From Desulfobacter sp. (lineage in GTDB: Bacteria > Desulfobacterota > Desulfobacteria > Desulfobacterales > Desulfobacteraceae), in NCBI GenBank assembly GCA_030145005.1, contig JAQYWJ010000151.1, positions 1 to 5,531 on the forward strand: DNA of 5,531 nt. The letters are read 5' to 3'. Below, piece by piece: positions 1 to 5,531 of this stretch. How positions within the stretch are numbered: position 1 is the stretch's first letter; every line of letters starts with the position of its first letter. Below the pieces are notes generated by a model. The model was given only the letters and a program-made list of their open reading frames with translations. It did not search any database and was not told where the DNA came from. A program made the position numbers and the translations under genes.

Positions 1-455
1 TTGAAAGCGGAGATGTGTTTGACTCTTCAGAAGGCAGACAGCCGCTGACCTTTACCGTTGATACGGGCATGCTGATCAAAGGCTTTGACCAGGCCGTCAT
101 CGGCATGAAAAAAGGAGAATCAAAAACCGTAACCGTTCCGCCTGAAATGGGATACGGCCCAAGAGACGAGAACGCCATGGTGGACATCCCAAGGGAGCAG
201 TTCCCCCCGGAGATGGACCTGAAAGAAGGACTTGAGCTTCAACTCCAGAATCCGGCAGGTCAGCCGGTTCCTGCGCGGGTGACAAGTATAAACGAGACAA
301 GTGTCACCATGGACGTAAATCATTTCCTGGCCGGTAAAACCCTTGTTTTTGATATCACCATTGCTGAAACCGGGCTGGAACCGCCGGCAAGCAGCTGTGG
401 CACCAAAGGCGGGGACTGCGATTCGGGCTGTTGCGGATCCTGCAACTGTGATTAA
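1..455 (+). CDS. SlyD-like FKBP-type peptidyl-prolyl cis-trans isomerase (5' end missing)
   Basis: This is a cytoplasmic prolyl isomerase and chaperone of the SlyD group. The open frame runs in from the left edge (first whole codon at base 3), and the sequence ESGDVFDSSEGRQPL matches the interior of FKBP domains, so the true start lies upstream; the GTG at 15 is an internal valine codon. Visible parts in order: the FKBP core (FDSSEGR, then GFDQAVIGMKKGE), the 'insert-in-flap' chaperone segment starting at GYGPRDENAM (about bases 150-340), and the returning FKBP strand LVFDITI. The usual NHPLAGKTL motif reads NHFLAGKTL here (bases 318-344). The tail carries six cysteines in its last 19 residues (bases 396-449), where E. 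coli SlyD has a histidine-rich metal-binding tail. Metal binding by this tail is an inference. No signal peptide can be judged because the N-terminus is missing. The family call is very secure; the symbol slyD is withheld because the N-terminus is unseen. Confidence 0.95.
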   Translation, partial: ESGDVFDSSEGRQPLTFTVDTGMLIKGFDQAVIGMKKGESKTVTVPPEMGYGPRDENAMVDIPREQFPPEMDLKEGLELQLQNPAGQPVPARVTSINETSVTMDVNHFLAGKTLVFDITIAETGLEPPASSCGTKGGDCDSGCCGSCNCD

Positions 456-472
456 TTCATAAGGTTGTTCCT

Positions 473-476
473 GGAG
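473..476 (+). promoter_or_regulatory. Ribosome binding site deciding the response regulator start
   Basis: GGAG lies 7 bases before the ATG at 484 but only 1 base before the in-frame ATG at 478. The spacing favours 484 as the start, two codons shorter than the longest reading. Confidence 0.6.
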
Positions 477-483
477 CATGGCA

Positions 484-1059
484 ATGGTCAATAAAAGTCT
501 TATTTTGACAGTTGATGACAAACCCCAGAATCTTCAGTTCCTTGGGAAGCTGCTTTCAAATAACGGATATGAAGTTGCCATGGCCCAGAGCGGGGCCCAG
601 GCCCTGGCGTTTGTAAAATCCGAATTCCCGGATCTCATCCTTTTAGATGTCATGATGCCGGAGATGGATGGGTATGAGGTCTGTGAAAAGTTGAAGACCG
701 GACTTCCCACCCGCCATATTCCGGTGATTTTTTTAACGGCCAAGTCTGATGCCCAGGCTATTGTAAAGGGGTTTGATGTGGGCGGGGTGGATTATGTAAC
801 AAAACCCTTTCATTCTGCTGAACTTCTGGCCCGCATCAAAACCCATATCGAACTTAAAACGCTGCGCGGCCTTTTGCCCATGTGTTCACATTGCAAAAAA
901 ATCCGGGATGACAAGGGATTCTGGAATGATGTGGACAGCTATCTTGAGACCCACTCCCATTTGACCTTTACCCACGGTATCTGTCCGGCATGTATGGACA
1001 AGCTGTATAAGGGGTATGACTGGTATAAAAAAAGGGTACAGCCTGACACCAAAGAATAA
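484..1059 (+). CDS. Response regulator: receiver domain plus C-terminal Cys4 module
   Basis: This is a two-component receiver protein of 191 residues. The receiver fills about residues 4-120: the acidic pair D11-D12 (VDDKPQN), phosphoacceptor D55 in LILLDVMMPEMDGYE, switch threonine T85 (FLTAK) and conserved K107 (TKPF). All catalytic residues are present, so phosphorylation is expected. No HTH, GGDEF, HD-GYP or kinase domain follows. Instead residues 130-175 form a compact module with C134-x2-C137 (MCSHCKKIRDDKGFW) and C167-x2-C170 (ICPACMDKLY). From general knowledge, this short ending recurs at the C-terminus of PAS-, kinase- and receiver-containing proteins of deltaproteobacterial type; I know of no assigned function, and zinc binding is an inference. 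The gene follows the FKBP gene by 28 bases and could be read through from it. No partner histidine kinase is in the window. The start at 484 was chosen on ribosome-site spacing; 478 is the alternative. Confidence 0.93.
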   Translation: MVNKSLILTVDDKPQNLQFLGKLLSNNGYEVAMAQSGAQALAFVKSEFPDLILLDVMMPEMDGYEVCEKLKTGLPTRHIPVIFLTAKSDAQAIVKGFDVGGVDYVTKPFHSAELLARIKTHIELKTLRGLLPMCSHCKKIRDDKGFWNDVDSYLETHSHLTFTHGICPACMDKLYKGYDWYKKRVQPDTKE

Positions 1060-1071
1060 GATGACTGTTCT

Positions 1072-1125
1072 GGCGGCGTGTCTGTTGTCCCACCTGCCAT
1101 AGTAATTTTCATATTCATTTTTTTT
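1072..1125 (+). terminator. Possible weak terminator after the response regulator gene
   Basis: GGCGGCGTG (1072-1080) can pair with CACCTGCC (1091-1098) using eight pairs, one of them G-U, with one bulged C and a 10-base loop. A run of eight Ts (1118-1125) follows, but only after a 19-base gap, so this is not a canonical intrinsic terminator. The position 12 bases past the stop codon is right for one. Confidence 0.3.
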
Positions 1126-1289
1126 CTCCGCCTGTGAATTTGGTTACAGTCCGAGCGCTTGTTTGTTTTTTACGGGTTTGATTGCTTTTTCCCGGGATTG
1201 CGTTATGTTAATAATATTGTTGATTTAAGATGAAAAAGAAAAAGGGCTGGTTTTGTAACCTGACCGTTGAACATTAACCCCTTTGGAGC

Positions 1290-1295
1290 AAGAGG
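1290..1295 (+). promoter_or_regulatory. Ribosome binding site of the methyltransferase gene
   Basis: AAGAGG lies 7 bases before the ATG at 1303. It supports that start over the in-frame TTG at 1267, which has no comparable site. Confidence 0.55.
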
Positions 1296-1302
1296 CCTGA
1301 GC

Positions 1303-2076
1303 ATGGCATATGAATTTGATTTCAAGGCGGCCCAGGACTATGATGCCTTTTTTGAAAAAGGCCGGGCCAAACATTGCCTTGACCTTGAAATTAAACTTAT
1401 CAGCTCCCTGATTCACCCCATGTCGGGTAAGCGCCTGCTGGACATTGGCTGTGGCACTGGGTTAAGTCTTGAACCTTTTGTGGATATGGGCATGAGCCTG
1501 ACCGGTATTGATCCTTCAGCATATATGCTGGACAAGGCCGTTGGGCGGCTTGGATATCGCGTTGACCTTCACCGGGGTACAGCCGAGGATCTGCCCTTTG
1601 ACGATAATTCCTTTGATACGGCATTGCTGTTTTTTAGTCTTGAATTTTCAAACCGGCCGGCCAAGGCCATTGAAGAGGCCTGCCGGGTGGCCCGGGAACA
1701 GGTGGTAATCGGCGTTCATAACCGGTATGCCCCCCAGAATATGGCCCGGCGGGTCAAAGGATTCTTTTTCCCGGATATGTACAGCCATGCCCATTTTTTT
1801 AGTGTGTGGGAGTTAAAAACTATGATGACCTCAATATTGGGAAAAGTGCCTGTAAAATGGCGGACAACCGTACAATTCCCGTTTCTTTCCGGGAGTCTGA
1901 TCTCCAAAGTGGAAAGTCTTCGCGTGGTCCAGTGGTCTTACTGGGGCAGTTTCATTGGTATGCGCATCAAGCCTGTGCCTAAGTTCCGCACCCGGCCCCT
2001 GGCCCTGAAAATCAGAAGTCGTAAAATCAATGAGCCGGCCACAGGCCTGGCGATAGGATTCAGGAGGGAAAAATGA
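1303..2076 (+). CDS. Class I SAM-dependent methyltransferase
   Basis: This 257-residue protein has a Rossmann-fold methyltransferase core of the Methyltransf_11/25 style. Motif I is LLDIGCGTG (residues 45-53, glycine-rich SAM loop). The acidic strand end is GIDPS with D70 placed to bind the ribose of SAM. Next comes GTAEDLPFDDNSFDTALLFF (about 92-111), the usual adenine-contact and motif IV region. From about residue 150 the protein diverges from the core. It has a hydrophobic and aromatic middle and a strongly basic C-terminal 40 residues, with no recognised domain. The substrate cannot be read from the sequence: small molecule, protein or tRNA are all possible. The stop codon overlaps the amrS start as ATGA, so the two are almost certainly one transcript and translationally coupled. 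The start at 1303 was chosen for its ribosome site; a TTG at 1267 would add 12 residues that do not look conserved. Confidence 0.9.
   Translation: MAYEFDFKAAQDYDAFFEKGRAKHCLDLEIKLISSLIHPMSGKRLLDIGCGTGLSLEPFVDMGMSLTGIDPSAYMLDKAVGRLGYRVDLHRGTAEDLPFDDNSFDTALLFFSLEFSNRPAKAIEEACRVAREQVVIGVHNRYAPQNMARRVKGFFFPDMYSHAHFFSVWELKTMMTSILGKVPVKWRTTVQFPFLSGSLISKVESLRVVQWSYWGSFIGMRIKPVPKFRTRPLALKIRSRKINEPATGLAIGFRREK
2062..2067 (+). promoter_or_regulatory. Strong ribosome binding site of amrS inside the methyltransferase gene
   Basis: AGGAGG sits 5 bases before the ATG at 2073, within the last codons of the upstream gene. This is the best Shine-Dalgarno site in the window. It suggests that amrS can be translated efficiently as well as being coupled to its neighbour. 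Confidence 0.8.
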
Positions 2077-3095
2077 TACGTGCTCGTCTTTATGAACCCC
2101 TGTCCGATGGGGCGGTCAAATGCCTGGCCTGCAACCATTACTGCACTATTGCACCGGGACATACCGGCATTTGTGGTGTCCGGGAAAACCGGGATGGTCA
2201 GCTCTTTTCCCTGGTGTATGACCGGGTGGTGGCAGCCGGTGTGGACCCCATTGAGAAAAAACCCATTTTTCATTTCAAACCCGGCTCGCTCTCTTTTTCC
2301 ATTGCCACGCCCGGGTGCAATTTTAAATGCCGATTCTGCCAGAATGCCGATATCGCCCAGGTCCGTGACCAGGGGGCAGATCCTTTTTCAGGCCGCCTTG
2401 CCGGCAAAGCAATGACGCCCGAAGAGATTGTCGCAAAGGCTGTGGAACAAGGATGCCAAAGTATTGCCTATACCTATACCGAACCCACGGTTTTTTTTGA
2501 ACTGGTTTTGGATACAGCCATGCTGGCAAAGGATGCAGGGCTTGCCAATATTTTTGTTACCAACGGATTTATGAGTCCTAAGCTGCTGCAGGCCTCCGCC
2601 GCTGTGCTGGATGCAGCCAACGTGGATCTTAAATCTTTCTCTGATGAATTTTACACCCGGTATTGTAACGGTCGCCTCGAACCGGTTAAACAGACGTTGA
2701 AGAGCATGGTGGATTTAGGCCTCATGGTGGAAGTCACCACCCTGATAATCCCGGGACTTAATGACGATCCCAATGAACTTAAGCAAATGGCGTCCTTCAT
2801 TGCCGGGGAATTGGGGCCTTCGACCCCTTGGCACCTATCCCGGTTCCACCCGGCATACAAGCTGACCCAGATTGGGCCGACACCTGTGGAGACCCTTGAA
2901 AAAGCCTGCGACATTGCACTTTCAGCCGGACTTGTTCATGTGTACACCGGCAATGTACCGGGTGCCAGGGAAAATACTTACTGTCCAGAATGCGGTCAGA
3001 TTGTTGTCAAACGATTTGGCTATTCAGTGGAAAATCTTTTAACCCAGACCAATAAATGTCCCGGGTGCGGGTCGCCTGTATTCGGGATATATTAA
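2073..3095 (+). CDS. amrS: AmmeMemoRadiSam-type radical SAM enzyme (AmrS)
   Basis: This 340-residue radical SAM protein resembles pyruvate formate-lyase activating enzymes and matches the AmrS family. The 4Fe-4S cluster motif is C82-x3-C86-x2-C89 in TPGCNFKCRFCQN. Family hallmarks are the N-terminal cysteine set C17-x2-C20-x3-C24-x9-C34 (ending GICGVREN), the segment VDPIEKKPIFHFKPGS (58-72), and YTYTEPTVFFE after the barrel's early strands. A C-terminal zinc-ribbon-like pair follows, C304-x2-C307 and C329-x2-C332. Length and domain order are those of a complete family member. The reaction of the AmmeMemoRadiSam trio is, to my knowledge, not settled. Its usual companions AMMECR1 and Memo are not in the window and may lie elsewhere. 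An older label for such genes is 'pflA-like activating enzyme', but no glycyl radical enzyme is adjacent. The start is fixed by AGGAGG and by the ATGA overlap with the methyltransferase. Confidence 0.93.
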   Translation: MIRARLYEPLSDGAVKCLACNHYCTIAPGHTGICGVRENRDGQLFSLVYDRVVAAGVDPIEKKPIFHFKPGSLSFSIATPGCNFKCRFCQNADIAQVRDQGADPFSGRLAGKAMTPEEIVAKAVEQGCQSIAYTYTEPTVFFELVLDTAMLAKDAGLANIFVTNGFMSPKLLQASAAVLDAANVDLKSFSDEFYTRYCNGRLEPVKQTLKSMVDLGLMVEVTTLIIPGLNDDPNELKQMASFIAGELGPSTPWHLSRFHPAYKLTQIGPTPVETLEKACDIALSAGLVHVYTGNVPGARENTYCPECGQIVVKRFGYSVENLLTQTNKCPGCGSPVFGIY

Positions 3096-3096
3096 A

Positions 3097-3172
3097 ACTC
3101 GATGATCAAGTTTTTGTTAATTTGCCCAACTTCTGCGTTGGAAAAAATTCCTTGAAAACTTGATCATCGAGT
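3097..3172. repeat. 76-base palindromic element with perfect 18-bp arms
   Basis: The left arm ACTCGATGATCAAGTTTT (3097-3114) is the exact reverse complement of the right arm (3155-3172). The interior keeps the fold going: AATTT (3119-3123) pairs with AAATT (3145-3149), and CCAAC (3126-3130) pairs with GTTGG (3137-3141) around a 6-base loop, TTCTGC. The whole element is thus one long imperfect hairpin or cruciform. It begins 1 base after the amrS stop codon and ends 16 bases before the cca start. It is not followed closely by a T-run on either strand, so it is a poor intrinsic terminator, although it could still limit read-through or protect the amrS 3' end. The form suits a dispersed REP-like or MITE-like repeat; no transposase is encoded. 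Copy number in the genome cannot be judged from this window. Confidence 0.85.
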
Positions 3173-3188
3173 AAAAAGATATTTTTTC

Positions 3189-4577
3189 ATGAGTTCAGTT
3201 GCCGATATCCTGGACACCATCCAGGCCCGCAGCCCTGTTTCCCCCATTCTTAAAACACTTTGGACCGCCGGGTTCCAAGCCTTTCTGGCCGGTGGAGCCG
3301 TCCGGGACGCCCTTTTGGGCATATCGCCCGAGGATGTGGATATCCTGACCAATGCCTTGCCCGAAGATCTGGCCCGGCTGTTTGCCGATCAGTATCCTAG
3401 ATATGTGGGAAAATCCTTTGCCGTGACCCTGGTCAACAAGGTGGAGGTGGCGACCTGCAGGCCCGCAGATAAAAAGGCTGTGGATGCCGGCCATACCTTT
3501 CCGGCCACAGACCTTGGGCGCCGGGATCTCACCATCAACAGCATGGCCTGGGATCCGGAAACCCGGACCCTGGCAGACCCCTTTGGCGGGCAGGGGGACA
3601 TTGAAAACAGGACGATTCGATTCACCCGGGATTCCTTTGACCGGATTGAAGAAGACCCCGTGCGCATGGTCAGGGCCTGCCGGTTTGCTGCCCGTTTCGG
3701 ATTCAAAATTGAGCCGGACGCCTTTGATGCCATCCGTGCCCATGCCCATAAAATTACTGCCCAAGGGACCGCAGACCGGATTCAAAGGGAAGTTGTCAAG
3801 GCCATGGGCATGGACAAGCCTTCGGGATTTTTTAATCTGCTTCATGATACAGGCCTTCTGGCTCGCATTCTGCCAAGCCTTGACCGGTGCTACGGTCTGG
3901 ACGGCGGTCCCCAGCACGGAGAAACCGTATTTGAGCACAACCTTCTGGTGGGCGATGCCCTGCCGGCATCCATGCCCATTCTCCGACTGGCAGGGTTTCT
4001 CCATGACACAGGGAAAATGGATGCACTGGAAATCAAGGACGGCCGGAACACTTTCCCGGGACATCAGAAATTCACCCGGGCCATGATGGCCGACCTTGGG
4101 CGTCTCCGGTTTTCCAGAAAGGACATGGACCATATCCACGCCCTGGTCCGGGGGCACATGCGTCCTTTAAAGGCAGATACCTCCCCGAAAGCGGTACGCA
4201 GGCTTCTGGCCATGCTGGATGATCTAAACCTGTCCTACCAGGATTTTTTACGCATGCGCATTGCCGACAAAAAAGGCAATCTCAATCCGCTAAAGAAGCC
4301 ATATTCCCTTGGAGACATCCGCCTGCGCCTGGGCAAAATTCTGGATGCCCTTAATGAACAGACGCCGTTTAATATTAATGGCCTTGACATTTCAGGCCGG
4401 GACATTCAGGAGATTTTGGGCCGGCCCCAGGGTCCGGTCATTGGAAAGGTTAAAGCTTTTTTATTTGAACAGGTGCTGGAGGATCCGTCCCTTAATCAAA
4501 AAAAGACTCTGGAAGATTTGGTCCGGCAGATGGACCAAAATCACTTTACAGATTCGGATGGCAAGGCTATAAAATAG
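3189..4577 (+). CDS. cca: CCA tRNA nucleotidyltransferase / poly(A) polymerase family protein with HD domain
   Basis: This 462-residue class II nucleotidyltransferase adds CCA, or part of it, to tRNA 3' ends. The catalytic head shows GGAVRD (residues 35-40), the metal-binding pair D49 and D51 in EDVDI, RRDLTINSMAW (111-121), and the nucleotide-template motif EDPVR (155-159) leading into MVRACRFAARFGF. A tRNA-binding neck follows (about 173-235). An HD domain then shows H250, H272-D273 (GFLHDTGK), H292 and H323, so its metal site looks intact. The HD domain supports phosphohydrolase activity as in E. coli Cca, by family analogy. Poly(A) polymerases carry a basic GRRFR-type signature after the DxD; here that place reads YVGKSFAVTLV, which argues for the tRNA enzyme. 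A CC-only or A-only enzyme cannot be excluded from sequence alone. The start at 3189 is the first ATG after an in-frame stop at 3153, but no clear Shine-Dalgarno precedes it. The symbol is by family, not proven function. Confidence 0.9.
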   Translation: MSSVADILDTIQARSPVSPILKTLWTAGFQAFLAGGAVRDALLGISPEDVDILTNALPEDLARLFADQYPRYVGKSFAVTLVNKVEVATCRPADKKAVDAGHTFPATDLGRRDLTINSMAWDPETRTLADPFGGQGDIENRTIRFTRDSFDRIEEDPVRMVRACRFAARFGFKIEPDAFDAIRAHAHKITAQGTADRIQREVVKAMGMDKPSGFFNLLHDTGLLARILPSLDRCYGLDGGPQHGETVFEHNLLVGDALPASMPILRLAGFLHDTGKMDALEIKDGRNTFPGHQKFTRAMMADLGRLRFSRKDMDHIHALVRGHMRPLKADTSPKAVRRLLAMLDDLNLSYQDFLRMRIADKKGNLNPLKKPYSLGDIRLRLGKILDALNEQTPFNINGLDISGRDIQEILGRPQGPVIGKVKAFLFEQVLEDPSLNQKKTLEDLVRQMDQNHFTDSDGKAIK

Positions 4578-4603
4578 ACCCGGCAGCGCATGGTGCATAT
4601 AAT
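4575..4603 (+). promoter_or_regulatory. Candidate sigma70 promoter for serB
   Basis: A perfect -10 hexamer TATAAT (4598-4603) is preceded at 17 bases by TAGACC (4575-4580), which matches the -35 consensus TTGACA at four of six places. The -35 overlaps the stop codon of the cca gene. Transcription would begin near 4610, giving a leader of about 35 bases before the serB start at 4645. Prediction by eye only. Confidence 0.45.
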
Positions 4604-4632
4604 GCGGGATACTTTTAAAGATGAATTACGAT

Positions 4633-4637
4633 AGGGG
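4633..4637 (+). promoter_or_regulatory. Ribosome binding site fixing the serB start
   Basis: AGGGG lies 7 bases before the ATG at 4645. An in-frame ATG at 4621 would add eight residues but lacks a well-spaced site, so 4645 is preferred. Confidence 0.6.
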
Positions 4638-4644
4638 ATATATT

Positions 4645-5531
4645 ATGGGGGATATTGTTCTGATCAGCATTACGGGCAAGGACCAAAAAGGTCTTACCGC
4701 CCGGATTTCAACCATCCTTGCCCAGTATCAGGTGAGCATTCTGGATATTGGCCAGGCTGTAATTCATGAACATATCTCCCTTGGCATGCTGGTGGATATT
4801 CCATGTTCCCAGGATTTTTCCCTGATGTTCAAGGATTTGATTTTTGAAGGACATAAGATGGGGCTGGCCGTGGATGTTGTGCCTGTGGATCCTAATGAAT
4901 ACGAAACCTGGGTCCAGACCCAGGACAAGGAGCGCAGGATTATTACGGTCATGGGGCGGGACATTACCACTGCCCAGATTTCGGCTGTCTCCTCCGTGAT
5001 TACCGATCATGATCTTAACATTGATTCCATTACCCGTATGTCCGGCCGCAGATCCCTGAAAAGACCGTTGGAACCCCCTATGGCCTGTATCCAGTTCGCC
5101 GTATCCGGCACACCCACAAGCATTCCCGAGATGAAAGGCCGGTTCATTCACATCTCCCAGGATCTGGGCATTGATATATCCTTTCATGATGACAATATCT
5201 ACCGTAAAAACCGCAAGCTTGTTGTGTTTGATATGGATTCCACATTGATTCAGGCTGAGGTGATTGATGAACTGGCAAAACTGGCCGGGGTCGGCGATCA
5301 GGTGGCCCGAATCACCGAATCTGCCATGCGCGGGGAAATTGATTTTAAGGAGAGTTTTAGACGGCGTGTGGCCCATCTCAAAGGATTAAAAGAAAAGGAT
5401 ATCCAGGGCCTTGCCCAAACCCTTCCCCTGACCGACGGTGCCGATCTTGTTATCCGGACCCTGAAGGGGTTGGGCTACAAGCTTGCCATCCTTTCCGGCG
5501 GTTTTACCTTTGTGGGCAAATATCTTAAAGA
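4645..5531 (+). CDS. serB: Phosphoserine phosphatase SerB with two ACT domains (3' end missing)
   Basis: This enzyme hydrolyses O-phosphoserine to serine, the last step of serine synthesis from 3-phosphoglycerate. The frame is open to the right edge, giving 295 complete residues. Residues 1-80 form an ACT domain (IVLISITGKDQKGLTARIST), and about 97-180 form a second one (RIITVMGRDITTAQISAVSS). The HAD phosphatase domain starts at about 191. Its motif I is VVFDMDSTLI, with nucleophile D196 and acid/base D198. It is followed by EVIDELAKLAGVG and TESAMRGEIDFKESFRRRV, the substrate-lid region typical of SerB. Motif II is ILSGGF with S284. Motifs III and IV (lysine and the DGxND aspartates) lie beyond the window. 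The two-ACT layout is seen in SerB2-type enzymes and suggests amino-acid control, which is inferred. It follows the cca gene by 67 bases and probably has its own promoter. Confidence 0.95.
   Translation, partial: MGDIVLISITGKDQKGLTARISTILAQYQVSILDIGQAVIHEHISLGMLVDIPCSQDFSLMFKDLIFEGHKMGLAVDVVPVDPNEYETWVQTQDKERRIITVMGRDITTAQISAVSSVITDHDLNIDSITRMSGRRSLKRPLEPPMACIQFAVSGTPTSIPEMKGRFIHISQDLGIDISFHDDNIYRKNRKLVVFDMDSTLIQAEVIDELAKLAGVGDQVARITESAMRGEIDFKESFRRRVAHLKGLKEKDIQGLAQTLPLTDGADLVIRTLKGLGYKLAILSGGFTFVGKYLK

Larger units (their letters stand above)
1060..1302 (+). other. AT-rich intergenic spacer, no gene seen
   Basis: This 243-base gap separates the response regulator from the methyltransferase. 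It holds a weak hairpin followed by a T-run near its left end, a T-rich middle, and an AT-rich stretch at about 1201-1230. A promoter for the methyltransferase-amrS pair is expected here, but I found no hexamer pair with acceptable spacing. No RNA gene or protein gene is recognisable. Confidence 0.5.

Noticed and set aside
939..1118. Minus-strand frame of 59 codons starting at 1118 with a GGAG-like site upstream
   Set aside because: Most of it is antisense to the Cys4 module of the response regulator, and the peptide has no recognisable features. The purine-rich leader is just the complement of the T-run.
1230..1277. 15-residue lysine-rich leader peptide (MKKKKGWFCNLTVEH) before the methyltransferase
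   Set aside because: There is no ribosome site before it, and no attenuator hairpin or codon run that would suggest regulation.
2073..3095. Pyruvate formate-lyase activating enzyme proper
   Set aside because: The N-terminal Cys set, the VDPIEKKP segment and the C-terminal zinc-ribbon pair fit AmrS, and no glycyl radical enzyme gene is next to it.
3152..3180. Promoter for cca using TTGAAA in the palindrome
   Set aside because: At 17-base spacing the -10 position reads AAAGAT, only three of six matches, so the evidence is too weak to list.
3097..3188. Palindrome as a CRISPR repeat or a classical intrinsic terminator
   Set aside because: There is only one unit with no spacers. After the right arm comes AAAAAG instead of a T-run, and on the other strand only three Ts follow.
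3195..4157. Long open frame of 320 codons on the minus strand
   Set aside because: It lies wholly inside the cca gene, antisense to its conserved motifs, and its product has no recognisable domain. It is a shadow of GC-biased codon use.
4708..5376. Minus-strand open frame of 222 codons
   Set aside because: It is antisense to serB, whose ACT and HAD motifs are unmistakable. The antisense product is low-complexity in style and matches no family I know.

Overview
The window reads as ordinary chromosomal DNA of a Gram-negative, probably anaerobic bacterium. The protein styles suggest a sulfate reducer of the Desulfobacterales: a SlyD-like FKBP with a cysteine-rich tail, a response regulator ending in a Cys4 module, an AmrS-type radical SAM enzyme, and a GC content near 50 percent by eye. 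This placement is an inference from protein style and not a database result. All six genes are on the plus strand. No tRNA, rRNA, CRISPR array, transposase or phage gene is visible.

Layout: (1) bases 1-455 hold the 3' part of a SlyD-like FKBP peptidyl-prolyl isomerase. (2) After a 28-base gap, 484-1059 encodes a stand-alone receiver domain fused to a small CxxC...CxxC module. (3) Bases 1060-1302 are an AT-rich spacer with one weak terminator-like hairpin. (4) Bases 1303-2076 encode a class I SAM-dependent methyltransferase whose stop codon overlaps the start codon of (5) 2073-3095, a radical SAM protein of the AmmeMemoRadiSam type (AmrS). (6) The next gap is almost entirely a 76-base palindromic element (3097-3172) with perfect 18-bp arms. 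(7) Bases 3189-4577 encode a CCA-adding tRNA nucleotidyltransferase with an HD domain. (8) A good sigma70-like promoter overlaps the end of that gene and precedes (9) serB, a phosphoserine phosphatase with two ACT domains, which runs off the right edge at 5531.

The genes do not form one pathway. The clearest functional unit is the methyltransferase-amrS pair, which is translationally coupled. The two halves of the classical AmmeMemoRadiSam trio other than AmrS (AMMECR1 and Memo) are not in the window. I see no complete undescribed system. The items most worth a second look are the palindromic element in front of the cca gene, the receiver-Cys4 fusion, and the methyltransferase-AmrS coupling.
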